This document shows, one piece after another, positions 1-8,188 of a DNA stretch of 64,000 bases. The stretch lies in NCBI RefSeq assembly GCF_034064985.1, contig NZ_CP139249.1:3814889-3878888 (forward strand), written 5' to 3'. Each line of letters begins with the position of its first letter. Positions within the stretch are counted from its first letter, which is position 1. The notes under the pieces were generated by a model. It was not told the DNA's origin. It made no database searches and saw nothing but the letters and a program-made list of their open reading frames with translations. The DNA is from Acinetobacter pittii (lineage in GTDB: Bacteria; Pseudomonadota; Gammaproteobacteria; Pseudomonadales; Moraxellaceae). The position numbers and the translations under genes were made by a program.

Positions 1-861
1 CGGCATGGTATTGGCAATACCTTTGTAAAGTGGTTGAGTCGCATCAATCTTTTCATCGTATGCTGGGCATATTGGTGTATCGTTGCTGACAGGCTGACCA
101 GATTGCTCGTTTGCACGGCGATACTGTTTGAAACCAGCTAAAGGGTTATCAGTAAAGTTATCCGGCATGTTTTGATAAACTTTCCATGTCACGCCAGCCT
201 GCTGTAAGCGCTCAGGATACGTCGTCCATTCATAACCTTCTGTTGATGGTCCAATTCCATCAAATTCGTTGACCACACTGGCGACACCTGCACCCGTAGG
301 GCCATTCGTTCCCGTCCAGATAAACTTACGGTTTGGGTTGGTCCCTGCATGCATGGCACAGTGGTAAGCATCACAAATGGTAAAAGCATTCGCTAAAGCA
401 AACTGATATTCAACTTCTTGTTTTTTATAATAACCCATCGATTGTGTTTTTTTAGACGCCACCCAATCACTCATTCGCCCATTGTCCCAAGCGGCTTGGC
501 CATCAGACCAAGAGTGAGGTGTACCTGAAACACGCTGAGCATTTCCTAAACGGCTGTCGAGATGGTAAGGCAATACTTTCTTTTTATTCGCATCGTATTG
601 CTCCCAAACCTTTCGGCCTTCCGTCATAGGAATAGTAAAGCGGTCACCAAAACCACGTACACCTTTTAGTGTTCCAAAGTAATTATCAAATGAACGGTTT
701 TCCTGAGTCAAAATCACAATGTGTTTAACATCTTGAATTGTTCCACTTTCAACTTTGGCGTCAATTGCTAACGCTTTTTGAATACTCAGCGGGAAACTCG
801 CTAGAGCAGCTGTCCCAAACATGGTTTTTGTAGAATTTAAAAGAAATTCGCGACGATTCAT
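1..861 (-). CDS. plc: phosphocholine-specific phospholipase C, N-terminal part
   Basis: This is the first 287 residues of a phospholipase C of the phosphoesterase family; the 3' part runs off the left edge. The start carries a twin-arginine signal (MNRREFL, then a hydrophobic stretch ending near residue 32), so it should be exported folded by the Tat system. The family motif ENRSFDN (residues 54-60), directly after the IVILTQ strand, is the metal-binding, catalytic region of acid phosphatase/PLC enzymes. The family hydrolyses phosphatidylcholine and sphingomyelin to phosphocholine and acts as a haemolytic or phosphate-scavenging enzyme. An AGGA ribosome site lies 8 bases before the ATG. A small lipoprotein gene ends 21 bp upstream and is probably co-transcribed. 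The exact paralogue (plc1 or plc2 type) cannot be told from this part. Confidence 0.9.
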   Translation of the reverse strand, partial: MNRREFLLNSTKTMFGTAALASFPLSIQKALAIDAKVESGTIQDVKHIVILTQENRSFDNYFGTLKGVRGFGDRFTIPMTEGRKVWEQYDANKKKVLPYHLDSRLGNAQRVSGTPHSWSDGQAAWDNGRMSDWVASKKTQSMGYYKKQEVEYQFALANAFTICDAYHCAMHAGTNPNRKFIWTGTNGPTGAGVASVVNEFDGIGPSTEGYEWTTYPERLQQAGVTWKVYQNMPDNFTDNPLAGFKQYRRANEQSGQPVSNDTPICPAYDEKIDATQPLYKGIANTMP

Positions 862-882
862 TAGTTCTATCCTGAGTTCTTA

Positions 883-1017
883 TTATGGTGCACAGTGCAT
901 TTTGCAATTACTGGTAGGCGGTGTTGTGGGCGATGAATTATCTGAGTCGTTATCATCATTACAAGCACTGAGCATGAGTGCTAAAGATGTAATTAATAAA
1001 AGTGAAAGTTTTCGCAT
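883..1017 (-). CDS. small lipoprotein upstream of phospholipase C
   Basis: This is a 44-residue open frame. It begins MRKLSLLLITSLALMLSAC, a lipoprotein signal peptide with lipobox LSAC (Cys19), followed by an Asp/Asn-rich linker (NDDNDSDNSS), a Thr/Pro stretch and a Cys-containing tail ending NCKMHCAP. A GGAAAG ribosome site lies 9 bases before the ATG, and the stop is 21 bp before the phospholipase C start on the same strand, so the two look like one operon. I do not recognise a family. The acidic linker after the lipidated cysteine suggests outer-membrane sorting. A partner or chaperone role for the exported phospholipase is only inference. It could be a chance frame, but the textbook lipobox argues against that. 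Confidence 0.65.
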   Translation of the reverse strand: MRKLSLLLITSLALMLSACNDDNDSDNSSPTTPPTSNCKMHCAP

Positions 1018-1109
1018 TGGTTCTTTCCAAACGGTTTAAATGCGAACTACTAATAAAGCGAAAAGGTGACAGGCAAGTGATGTTTTTATGTCGATTTGAT
1101 GAAGGCATA

Positions 1110-1138
1110 AAAAAACGCATCCGAAGATGCGTTTTTTA
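1110..1138 (-). terminator. intrinsic terminator after rph
   Basis: A perfect stem (AAAAAACGCATC with GATGCGTTTTTT, loop CGAA) with runs of A and T on both sides lies 13 bp past the rph stop. The symmetric runs allow function on either strand, but only rph runs into it directly. Confidence 0.85.
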
Positions 1139-1150
1139 GAAAACTTAAAC

Positions 1151-1867
1151 TTACCAGCCTAAAGCTTCTTGTTGCTTTTTAATGAGCTCGGCAATTCCTT
1201 TTTCAGCCATTTCTAACATGGCATTGCTCTGAGCACGGGTAAACGGTTTATCTTCAGCTGTACCTTGAATTTCAATAAACTCACCTGCTTGTGTCATCAC
1301 GACATTTAAGTCAGTTTGACAGTTCGAGTCTTCTTCATAGCAAAGATCAAGCAACACTTCGTCCTGATACATACCAACAGAAATTGCAGCAACCAACCCT
1401 TTAAGCGGATCATGCTTAATTTTCTTTTGAGACAATAAAACATTCATCGCATCAACCAATGCTACAGCAGCACCAGTGATTGAAGCAGTACGTGTACCAC
1501 CATCAGCCTGAATCACGTCACAGTCGATGGTAATCGTGTTTTCACCAAGCTTTTTCAAATCAACCATCGCACGTAAGCTACGGCCAATCAAACGTTGGAT
1601 TTCTTGAGTACGACCAGTTTGTTTACCACGAGCCGCTTCACGGTCACAACGTGAATGTGTTGAACGCGGTAACATGCCATATTCTGCCGTTACCCAGCCT
1701 TGGCCTTGGCCTTTTAAAAAGCGTGGCACTGAGTTATCAATGCTTGCAGTACAAAGGACTTTGGTGTGACCAAATTCGACCAGCACAGAACCTTCAGCAT
1801 AACGGGTGTAGTTTCGTGTAATTTTCACTTCACGTAATTGGTCTAATGCACGTTGGTCAATACGCAT
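1151..1867 (-). CDS. rph: ribonuclease PH
   Basis: The product (238 residues, normal family length) is the phosphorolytic 3'-5' exoribonuclease that trims the 3' ends of tRNA precursors, releasing nucleoside diphosphates. It begins [16 protein letters not shown], the usual RNase PH start. It keeps the RPH core: the arginine-rich segment after the TAEYGML strand ([12 protein letters not shown]) and the phosphate-binding [11 protein letters not shown] region (about residues 124-134). RNase PH normally works as a hexamer in the cytoplasm. It is a single gene with its own terminator. The upstream 160 bp separates it from the terminator of the desaturase gene, so it is probably transcribed alone. 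Confidence 0.97.
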   Translation of the reverse strand: MRIDQRALDQLREVKITRNYTRYAEGSVLVEFGHTKVLCTASIDNSVPRFLKGQGQGWVTAEYGMLPRSTHSRCDREAARGKQTGRTQEIQRLIGRSLRAMVDLKKLGENTITIDCDVIQADGGTRTASITGAAVALVDAMNVLLSQKKIKHDPLKGLVAAISVGMYQDEVLLDLCYEEDSNCQTDLNVVMTQAGEFIEIQGTAEDKPFTRAQSNAMLEMAEKGIAELIKKQQEALGW

Positions 1868-1986
1868 AATCCTTCCTAACTTCTCTTAAATACAAACTTG
1901 GGCATAGTATAGCAAAGGATTTTGACAGGTTGAGTTTATTCCCTACTTTCAAATGTAAGTCTGCAATTTTCATGACTCGAAAAATA

Positions 1987-2014
1987 AAAATAGCCCCTAA
2001 AAAGGGGCTATTTT
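1987..2014 (-). terminator. intrinsic terminator of desaturase operon
   Basis: Stem AAAATAGCCCCT / AGGGGCTATTTT with a four-base loop, followed by a T-run on the minus strand, 13 bp past the desaturase stop. Confidence 0.85.
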
Positions 2015-2027
2015 GAAATTATTTAAA

Positions 2028-3176
2028 TTACGCAAATTTGAATTTTGCTTTTAACTTTTCCAATGTCTGCATTACTTTTCCAGTGGTATGGTTTGGCAGT
2101 GAACATTTCGCCAAACGTACCCATACACTCCAGAACTGGCGCATAAAGTTCGCTTCATTGTAGTTAATGCCATATTCTGCACAAAGTGCCTTAATTTTCG
2201 GTGCTACTTCTTTATAGCGATTAGCTGGCATATCTGGAAATAAATGGTGTTCAATTTGATGACTTAAGTTACCACTCATAAAGTGCATCCATTCTGTACC
2301 ACTAAAATTACTTGAACCACGAATTTGACGTAAATACCACTCTGCCTTGGTTTCAGTGTCGGTATTATCAGGCTCAAACGTTTCTGCATCTTCTGTAAAG
2401 TGGCCGTTAAAAATCACGGCAGATGACCACAAGTTACGAATAATATTCGCAACTACATTTCCTGCAAAAACCGGTAAAAACATAGGGCCAGAGATCACAG
2501 GGAAAAACACATAGTCTTTTAAAACTTGGCGAGTGGCTTTTTTACGGACTTTAGCCGAATCTTTCCAAACCTGTTTCCAGCTCTTGGTTTTATAAACTAA
2601 TGCATCTTCAAGATGTAAGTTTTGTACACCCACATACCATTCAAAGAAAAACATTAACTGTAGACCAAGTGGAATATTAAACAGGTGACGAGGTTCCCAC
2701 TTCTGTTGATCACTTACTCGCAAAATACCATAACCTACATCATGGTCTTTACCAACAATATTGGTATAGGTGTGGTGCACATAGTTATGTGTTTCACGCC
2801 AATCATCACCCGATGCAATGGTATCCCAATCGTAAGTATTACCGTTTAGGCTTGGTTCATTTAACCAGTCAAACTGACCGTGCATGACGTTATGACCAAG
2901 TTCCATATTTTCTACAATTTTAGAAATACCTAATAAGCCTGTGCCTAGTAGCCAGACTGGCGGAATCCAACCACCAAACATCAACATGCCACGTGATGCG
3001 ATTTCAGTGTAGCGAACAAAATTACGCACTTTGTAGATATATTTTGCGTCTTGTTCACCAAGGCTCTGCATCACGTCTTGGCGAATCTGCTCAACACGGC
3101 GACCAAACTCTTCTGTCTGTTCTGGAGTTAAATGAGCAGATTTAGAAACGGTAGAAAATTCTAATGCCATATTCAT
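2028..3176 (-). CDS. membrane fatty-acid (acyl-CoA) desaturase
   Basis: This is a 382-residue integral-membrane di-iron desaturase. The three histidine boxes are intact: HNVMH (95-99), HNYVHH (130-135) and HQIEHH (306-311), with hydrophobic spans near 66-85, 170-185 and 222-260. The HQIEHH third box is typical of front-end or acyl-CoA desaturases (DesB/DesC-like, linoleoyl-CoA desaturase family). It would put double bonds into acyl chains using O2 and electrons from the reductase encoded 24 bp upstream. The arrangement (reductase, desaturase, divergent TetR gene) matches the Pseudomonas desCB-desT unit. Expression is probably repressed through the palindromes upstream of the reductase gene. 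Confidence 0.92.
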   Translation of the reverse strand: MNMALEFSTVSKSAHLTPEQTEEFGRRVEQIRQDVMQSLGEQDAKYIYKVRNFVRYTEIASRGMLMFGGWIPPVWLLGTGLLGISKIVENMELGHNVMHGQFDWLNEPSLNGNTYDWDTIASGDDWRETHNYVHHTYTNIVGKDHDVGYGILRVSDQQKWEPRHLFNIPLGLQLMFFFEWYVGVQNLHLEDALVYKTKSWKQVWKDSAKVRKKATRQVLKDYVFFPVISGPMFLPVFAGNVVANIIRNLWSSAVIFNGHFTEDAETFEPDNTDTETKAEWYLRQIRGSSNFSGTEWMHFMSGNLSHQIEHHLFPDMPANRYKEVAPKIKALCAEYGINYNEANFMRQFWSVWVRLAKCSLPNHTTGKVMQTLEKLKAKFKFA

Positions 3177-3200
3177 AGGGTTAATCCTCTTTAATTCTTT

Positions 3201-4226
3201 TTATAGATCAATCGTGACTGGGCTTAATGCCTGGCTCACGCATAGTTTAATTGGACGGTTAGGTTGGTCTTCAATTTCACCGGTTAACAGGTTTTGAGTA
3301 ACTCCACTTACTTTGGTACAGCTGCATTTATTGCAGACACCCATACGGCAACCATGTTGTGGGCGTAAACCAGCCTGCTCTGCACTGCTCAGTAAATTTG
3401 TTTCAGCTAAAAACTCGTGTTGAGCACGGCGGAAAATAACAGGCTGTGCTGCATGTGTACCAGTCACTTGAAGTGGCTGAAAATACTCTTGATGAAGCTG
3501 CGACTGAGCACCTTTTTGTGCATAAATTTCATTGGCTTGCTGCATCATGCCATGATGACCACAAACATAAGTTGCTGTCTGCTCAAAATCTGGAACCAGC
3601 TTTTGCAGTAAACTTTCAGTTAAATGCTGCTTTTGCTCGGTGGTATTAAAAAAATGATATTGAAGCTGTGGGTGCTGTTCTGCCAAAGCTTTTAATTCGG
3701 CATGAAAAATTTCCGCACGATTAAAATAAATGACATGAATTTGTTCAAGTTGCTGTTTTAAAGCTTGCTGCAAGAGTGAATAAATTGCAGTTATACCGCT
3801 TCCTGACGCAATCAAAATCGCAGGATGCTGACCTTGGTGCAAAGTGAAATCACCTTGTGGCTGTGAAATCTCCACACACTCGCCCACATGTAATAGTTGA
3901 GCTGCACGAGACACCAAACCTTGTACTTTAATACCTAAAGCGATTTCACCCTGAGTAGTCACTTCAATAATTGAATAACTACGCTGTTGGTAAACGCCAT
4001 CGATGAGCAAAGTCAGCAGAATACTTTGACCTGCGCGGACCTGATCGAAATTAAAATTATGATTCGGTTTAAGCTTGATAAGCACCATATCGGTATGAAG
4101 TGGCTGAACTGCAGTAACTTCTGCAAGTACCCTTTTCCACGCCCAAGTCATGTTAATTTTCTGCAAGACAAAATCAACGAAATCTTCTCGAACCCAATGT
4201 GGCTGATAGCTAAGTGTTGCGTTCAT
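3201..4226 (-). CDS. ferredoxin-type oxidoreductase (FAD, NAD(P)H, 2Fe-2S) for desaturase
   Basis: This 341-residue flavin reductase has three parts. There is an FAD-binding barrel with QRSYSI (about residues 77-82), an NAD(P)H-binding domain with ILIASGSGIT, and a C-terminal plant-type 2Fe-2S domain with CRMGVCNKC plus a distal cysteine (LCVS). It should pass electrons from NAD(P)H to the desaturase encoded 24 bp downstream in the same transcript. Family length is usual (about 330-360). The gene is divergent from a TetR regulator, with operator-like palindromes in the 173 bp between them. It is the counterpart of Pseudomonas DesC; the specific substrate of the system is not shown by the sequence. 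Confidence 0.9.
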   Translation of the reverse strand: MNATLSYQPHWVREDFVDFVLQKINMTWAWKRVLAEVTAVQPLHTDMVLIKLKPNHNFNFDQVRAGQSILLTLLIDGVYQQRSYSIIEVTTQGEIALGIKVQGLVSRAAQLLHVGECVEISQPQGDFTLHQGQHPAILIASGSGITAIYSLLQQALKQQLEQIHVIYFNRAEIFHAELKALAEQHPQLQYHFFNTTEQKQHLTESLLQKLVPDFEQTATYVCGHHGMMQQANEIYAQKGAQSQLHQEYFQPLQVTGTHAAQPVIFRRAQHEFLAETNLLSSAEQAGLRPQHGCRMGVCNKCSCTKVSGVTQNLLTGEIEDQPNRPIKLCVSQALSPVTIDL

Positions 4227-4258
4227 ACGTTCCTCTTTTGTTTCTGGCTATTTATTTG

Positions 4259-4276
4259 AGTGAACACATGTTCGTA
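4259..4276. promoter_or_regulatory. DesT/FabR-like operator 1
   Basis: AGTGAACACATGTTCGTA is an imperfect palindrome built from AGTGAACA and a degenerate copy of TGTTCACT. It resembles the known DesT site of Pseudomonas (AGTGAAC-N4-GTTGACT). It lies 33 bp upstream of the reductase start. Confidence 0.6.
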
Positions 4277-4277
4277 T

Positions 4278-4295
4278 AGTGAACATATGTACACT
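4278..4295. promoter_or_regulatory. DesT/FabR-like operator 2
   Basis: AGTGAACATATGTACACT is a near-perfect 18-bp palindrome of the same type, centred 19 bp from operator 1, so the two lie about two helical turns apart on the same face. Confidence 0.65.
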
Positions 4296-4315
4296 ATATT
4301 TATAACTGTTCACTC

Positions 4316-4333
4316 AGTCAACACTTGTTCACT
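4316..4333. promoter_or_regulatory. DesT/FabR-like operator 3
   Basis: AGTCAACACTTGTTCACT, read on the minus strand, is AGTGAACAAGTGTTGACT. This matches the Pseudomonas DesT palindrome arms (AGTGAAC and GTTGACT) exactly. A further half site, TGTTCACT, lies just upstream (4308-4315). Its position 66 bp before the TetR start suits autoregulation as well as control of the reductase-desaturase operon. Confidence 0.75.
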
Positions 4334-4399
4334 ATTTTTTTTATGAAAGTTTGCTCTTTTTTGTTAGACTTTGGCTCACGGTTTAAATAGGTTCTTTTA

Positions 4400-5038
4400 A
4401 TGTCGATACGGGATGAACGAAAACAGCAAAGTCGTCAGGCACTTCTAGATGCAGCCTTGCATCTGAGCACGTCTGGGCGTTCGTTCAGTAGTATCAGTTT
4501 GCGTGAAGTTGCACGTGAAGTAGGTTTAGTACCGACAGCGTTCTATCGTCATTTTCAAGACATGGATGAACTCGGGAAAGAATTGGTTGACCAAGTTGCC
4601 CTACATTTAAAAAGCGTTTTACATCAACTAGGGCAAAGTTATTTACAACATAAATCTGCTAAAACCCAAACCAGTATTGAGCTATTTGTACAGGCAGTAA
4701 ATCATAGCCCTAAACAGTGGCAATTTATGATTTCAGAGCGTTGGGGAGGCTCAGAAACAGTTCGTGCAGCCATTGCCCGAGAAATCGAATTTTTGATCGA
4801 AGATCTCACAACTGATCTGACTAAACTCGAAAATTTTAAACATATTCAAGAGCCTCAAGACTTAAATGTCTTATCTACCATTTTGACCAATATGTCATTT
4901 ACATGGGCAATGACGTGGCTCAACCTATCAAAACAATATCAAGGTGAACAGCTCAAGCTGCAACAAACTGCCTTTATTGAAAATGCTTCTACACAAGTTC
5001 GCCTACTCTTTAGAGGGATTGCAAACTGGGAACGATAG
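4400..5038 (+). CDS. TetR-family regulator of desaturase genes (DesT/FabR-like)
   Basis: This 212-residue TetR-type repressor has an N-terminal helix-turn-helix at about residues 23-50 (ISLREVAREVGLVPTAFYRHF), the classic recognition helix. The segment GLVPTAFYRHFQDMDELG is the hallmark of the FabR/DesT branch, which senses the ratio of saturated to unsaturated acyl groups and represses desaturase genes. It is divergent from the reductase-desaturase operon. The intergenic region holds three palindromes whose arms match the DesT operator. Role and partners are inferred from family and layout; the ligand (acyl-CoA or acyl-ACP) is not proven here. Confidence 0.88.
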   Translation: MSIRDERKQQSRQALLDAALHLSTSGRSFSSISLREVAREVGLVPTAFYRHFQDMDELGKELVDQVALHLKSVLHQLGQSYLQHKSAKTQTSIELFVQAVNHSPKQWQFMISERWGGSETVRAAIAREIEFLIEDLTTDLTKLENFKHIQEPQDLNVLSTILTNMSFTWAMTWLNLSKQYQGEQLKLQQTAFIENASTQVRLLFRGIANWER

Positions 5039-5175
5039 AAGCGGCAAATGACAAAAAATAGGTTATGTGGTAATACGTAAAGAGAGAAAGAAAAAGGCTA
5101 AAAATTTCGAGAAAAGTCTTTTTCTTTTTACAGGAAGTAAATTATTAGTTAGGCCAAACTGGTGTGGGAATACCT

Positions 5176-5823
5176 ATGAATCTTGATCGTCATACACAGT
5201 TTTTGATGCGTAAAGAAAAAATTCTGAGCGTGGCAGAAAAGTTGTTACTAGAAAACAATCAGGAAATTACTCTAGATGAGTTAGTGGCCGAGCTAGATAT
5301 TGCTAAAGGCACACTTTATAAGCATTTTAGAAGTAAAAATGAGCTTCTACTTGAGCTCATTATTCAAAATGAAAAGCAAATTTTAGAAATTTCTAAAAAA
5401 TATAATACAAATTTCAAAGAATATGCTCCTCATTACATGCTTCACCATTTGCTTACACCTGGCAAAACGATTCTATTGCATCAACTTGAAGAAAATCTGA
5501 CAATGACAGAATCTAAGTTGAAGCATCTTTTCGAAGAGCTTTATGAAATTCGCCAACAACGTATTTTAGCAATTAAAGATATTACTGAAAATTATTTAAA
5601 ATCATTGAATTATGATATGTCAATTCGCGATTATTTGTCTTATATCTGGTCACTGACTTATGGTGCATCACTGCTTTTAAATTCTACTTATTACCAGCGT
5701 TCGATTGGTTCTCGACAGAAATTGATTAATTTATATATTAATCAAGCATTATCACTACCGACTCAAACGGCTAATTTTGATGTTTTAAATTTTCAAATTG
5801 AAGATGAAAATCAGCAAAATTAA
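5176..5823 (+). CDS. TetR/AcrR-family transcriptional regulator
   Basis: This is a 215-residue regulator with an N-terminal TetR domain. The helix-turn-helix (about 34-55) reads ITLDELVAELDIAKGTLYKHFRSKNELL, including the typical GTLYKHF recognition helix. The C-terminal ligand domain is not assignable to a known inducer. The ATG at 5176 is preferred because a GGGA ribosome site precedes it; an in-frame GTG at 5164 would add four residues. No divergent or adjacent target gene is obvious: the neighbours are the desaturase regulator (same strand, 137 bp before) and convergent dsbA. Codon use and A+T content (many AAA/TTA codons) are a little higher than in neighbouring genes. Confidence 0.85.
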   Translation: MNLDRHTQFLMRKEKILSVAEKLLLENNQEITLDELVAELDIAKGTLYKHFRSKNELLLELIIQNEKQILEISKKYNTNFKEYAPHYMLHHLLTPGKTILLHQLEENLTMTESKLKHLFEELYEIRQQRILAIKDITENYLKSLNYDMSIRDYLSYIWSLTYGASLLLNSTYYQRSIGSRQKLINLYINQALSLPTQTANFDVLNFQIEDENQQN

Positions 5824-5861
5824 TTGAATTATTTCGTGATAATTAACGATAAATTAAATAT

Positions 5862-5891
5862 AAAAATGGGCTTCATATGAAGCCCATTTTT
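5862..5891. terminator. bidirectional terminator between TetR gene and dsbA
   Basis: AAAAATGGGCTTCAT and ATGAAGCCCATTTTT form a 15-bp perfect stem with A and T flanks. It lies between two convergent genes and should end both transcripts. Confidence 0.85.
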
Positions 5892-5910
5892 GAAGTAAAG
5901 CCTAAACAAC

Positions 5911-6528
5911 TTATTTTGCTTTACGTTCTTTCTCAATTAAATAATTAAGCACTTGAGTAACTTTACCATCTTCACCCTGCACAACATATTTACCATTCAC
6001 GACAACTGCAGGTACGCCTGTTAATTGGTACTGTTGAGCAAGTTTATTTGACTCGGCAACTTTTGCAGTCACAGCAAACGAGTTGTAAGTACTATTAAAT
6101 TTCTGCTCAGGTACGCCATAACGGGTAAAGAATTTCGCAGCAGAAGCCTGATCAAAAATTTGTTGACCGTTCACTTGAATCGCATGGAATAGTGGTAAAT
6201 GCGTGCGTTTACGTACACCTAATGCCTCAGATGTATAATATGTACGCGCCCCTTGTTCCCACATTTTATTCATTGCAGCTGGTGTACGCACAAAACGTAC
6301 ATCTTTAGGAATCTGCTTTAACCACGTTTGCATATGCGGTTCAAGTTTGAAACAGTGTGGACATCCATACCAAAAGAACTCTCGAACTTCGATTTTCCCC
6401 GGAACTTCCACTTTGCCTGGATTGGCAATCACGGTGTAGTCTTTACCAGCAACAAAATCTGCTGCCATTGCACTACCCGATACGGCCATAATTGCTGCAC
6501 TCAAACCACCCAAAACCAATTTTTTCAT
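5911..6528 (-). CDS. dsbA: periplasmic thiol:disulfide interchange protein DsbA
   Basis: The precursor (205 residues) has a Sec signal peptide (MKKLVLGGLSAAIMAVSGSAMA, likely cut after residue 22). The mature part is a thioredoxin fold with active site CPHC (residues 56-59) and the cis-proline loop TGVPA near residue 169. DsbA oxidises cysteine pairs in newly exported proteins and is reoxidised by DsbB. Length and motif order are normal. It is a single gene converging on a TetR gene, with a shared terminator; dsbB is not in the window. A second Dsb protein (DsbC) is encoded at 57.1 kb. Confidence 0.96.
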   Translation of the reverse strand: MKKLVLGGLSAAIMAVSGSAMAADFVAGKDYTVIANPGKVEVPGKIEVREFFWYGCPHCFKLEPHMQTWLKQIPKDVRFVRTPAAMNKMWEQGARTYYTSEALGVRKRTHLPLFHAIQVNGQQIFDQASAAKFFTRYGVPEQKFNSTYNSFAVTAKVAESNKLAQQYQLTGVPAVVVNGKYVVQGEDGKVTQVLNYLIEKERKAK

Positions 6529-6708
6529 TGTTACAGCTTTTCCTCTAAGTTGTTATGCATTAGCTTATGCCCTAAATATAAAACAAATATGCTAAATTCG
6601 TTTTGCTTCTGTGAAGTTTTTTATTGGGTTTATCGCTTTTTTCCCAATAATCGCTACACTAACGGCGAACTACATCCAAAAAGATAACTCAAGTTTAGAG
6701 GTAGCACC

Positions 6709-7422
6709 ATGTCGCAATTGAATGTTGATTTACAAGAAATCGCAAAGTTTGAAGCACTTGCTGCCAAATGGTGGGATCAATATTCTGAATTTCGCCCACT
6801 TCATCAAATTAATCCACTACGTCTAAACTGGATTGATGAACGTGCAGGCGGTTTAGCTGGTAAAAAAGTACTTGATGTCGGCTGTGGCGGCGGTATTTTG
6901 GCCGAAAGCATGGCACGTCGTGGTGCAGATGTATTAGGCATTGATATGGGTGAAGCACCTCTAGCTGTTGGCCGTTTACATGCTCAGCAAGAAAATGTTC
7001 AAAATATTGAATATCGTCAAATTCCTGTAGAGGAATTAGCACAAGAACAAGCAGGTCAATACGATGTGGTGACTTGTATGGAAATGATGGAACACGTTCC
7101 AGATCCGGCATCTATTGTAAAAGCTTGTCAGGCTCTGGTTAAACCGGGCGGCCATGTGTTCTTCTCGACCATTAACCGTAACCCAAAATCTTATTTATTT
7201 GCCATTATTGGTGCAGAGTACGTCCTACGCATGTTGCCAAAAGGTACGCATGATTATCATAAATTTATTCGACCATCTGAAATGGCACATGATATTCGTA
7301 ATGCTGGCCTTACCTTAAAAGAAATGACTGGACTGCATTACAACCCTCTGACCAAGCATTATTGGTTAGCGCCAAATGTGGACGTTAACTATATGGTTCA
7401 TACGATTAATACAGGTGCATGA
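6709..7422 (+). CDS. ubiG: ubiquinone biosynthesis O-methyltransferase
   Basis: This 237-residue class I SAM-dependent methyltransferase catalyses both O-methylations in ubiquinone synthesis. Motif I is [13 protein letters not shown] (about 54-66), the acidic loop GIDMG follows, and EMMEHVPDP is the post-motif typical of UbiG. The start [23 protein letters not shown] is the conserved UbiG N-terminus. The gene overlaps the downstream phosphatase gene by 4 bases (ATGA), so the two are translationally coupled; yciK follows. The same trio (ubiG, mupP, yciK) occurs in Pseudomonas. Confidence 0.96.
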   Translation: MSQLNVDLQEIAKFEALAAKWWDQYSEFRPLHQINPLRLNWIDERAGGLAGKKVLDVGCGGGILAESMARRGADVLGIDMGEAPLAVGRLHAQQENVQNIEYRQIPVEELAQEQAGQYDVVTCMEMMEHVPDPASIVKACQALVKPGGHVFFSTINRNPKSYLFAIIGAEYVLRMLPKGTHDYHKFIRPSEMAHDIRNAGLTLKEMTGLHYNPLTKHYWLAPNVDVNYMVHTINTGA

Positions 7423-8120
7423 TGAAAGCTGTTTTATTTGATTTAGACGGTACGCTTATCGATACAGCTGCGGATTTCATTCGTATTATTCAGCAAATGT
7501 GCCGTGATGAAAGACGCCCTGTTGTAGAGGCCGATCTTATTCGCACTCAGGTATCTGAAGGTGCGCGTGCGATGGTGAAATTGGTCTATCCAGAGCTGGA
7601 TGTGGCCAACCCAATTTTCTTGGCCCATCGTCAAAACTTTTTAGATATTTACGGCAATAATATTGTGGTTGATACAGATCTGTTTGAAGGCATGTATCCA
7701 CTTCTAGAAGAGTTAGAAGCTGCGCAAATCCCATGGGGTATTGTGACCAACAAACCACGTGGTTTAAGTGAAGCTCTTTTAGAAAAGTTAAATCTGACAG
7801 AACGCTGTGCGGTTCTGGTATGTCCTGAAGATGTCAGTAAAACCAAACCAGACCCTGAACCAATGCATTTGGCCGCTAAACAGTTAAACATCCCAGCAGA
7901 TGAAATTATTTATGTAGGCGACCACCCACGTGATATTGATGCTGGTCGCAATGCCAATATGTACACTATTTTAGCTGCGTACGGTTATTTGCCTATTGAG
8001 CACCGTGATGATCTCGCAGCATGGCAGGCTGATTCGATTGTAAATACGGTGACAGAATTACACGATATGTTACGTCAAAAGCTTCCTGCTCTACAGGAAA
8101 ATCAGCGTATGATAAGTTAA
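7419..8120 (+). CDS. mupP: HAD phosphatase, probable N-acetylmuramate 6-phosphate phosphatase MupP
   Basis: This 233-residue haloacid dehalogenase phosphatase has motif [11 protein letters not shown] (about 7-16), motif II VTNKP, motif III lysine in TKPDPEP and motif [10 protein letters not shown]. Automatic annotation usually says phosphoglycolate phosphatase (Gph). However, the position between ubiG and yciK is that of MupP in Pseudomonas, which dephosphorylates MurNAc-6-phosphate in the cell-wall recycling route (AnmK, MupP, AmgK, MurU). Acinetobacter is known to use that route. The start overlaps the ubiG stop (ATGATGA), with a second ATG 3 bases later. The substrate assignment rests on synteny, not on residues I can prove. 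Confidence 0.78.
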   Translation: MMKAVLFDLDGTLIDTAADFIRIIQQMCRDERRPVVEADLIRTQVSEGARAMVKLVYPELDVANPIFLAHRQNFLDIYGNNIVVDTDLFEGMYPLLEELEAAQIPWGIVTNKPRGLSEALLEKLNLTERCAVLVCPEDVSKTKPDPEPMHLAAKQLNIPADEIIYVGDHPRDIDAGRNANMYTILAAYGYLPIEHRDDLAAWQADSIVNTVTELHDMLRQKLPALQENQRMIS

Positions 8121-8188
8121 CATCAGAGTTTTATAGACTTTTTTAACGGTTAATCGTTTTATCAATATAAAAAGAAGGAGGTTTACCA

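Noticed and set aside
821..1039. 72-codon plus-strand frame
   Set aside because: It is antisense to the phospholipase start and the small lipoprotein gene, which has a lipobox and ribosome site.
4513..4528. AGTTGCACGTGAAGTA, another parS-like sequence
   Set aside because: Four mismatches to the consensus, within TetR coding sequence.
6621..6650. Inverted repeat TTATTGGG...CCCAATAA before ubiG
   Set aside because: Short arms with a 14-base A+T-rich gap; no T-run and no known operator match.
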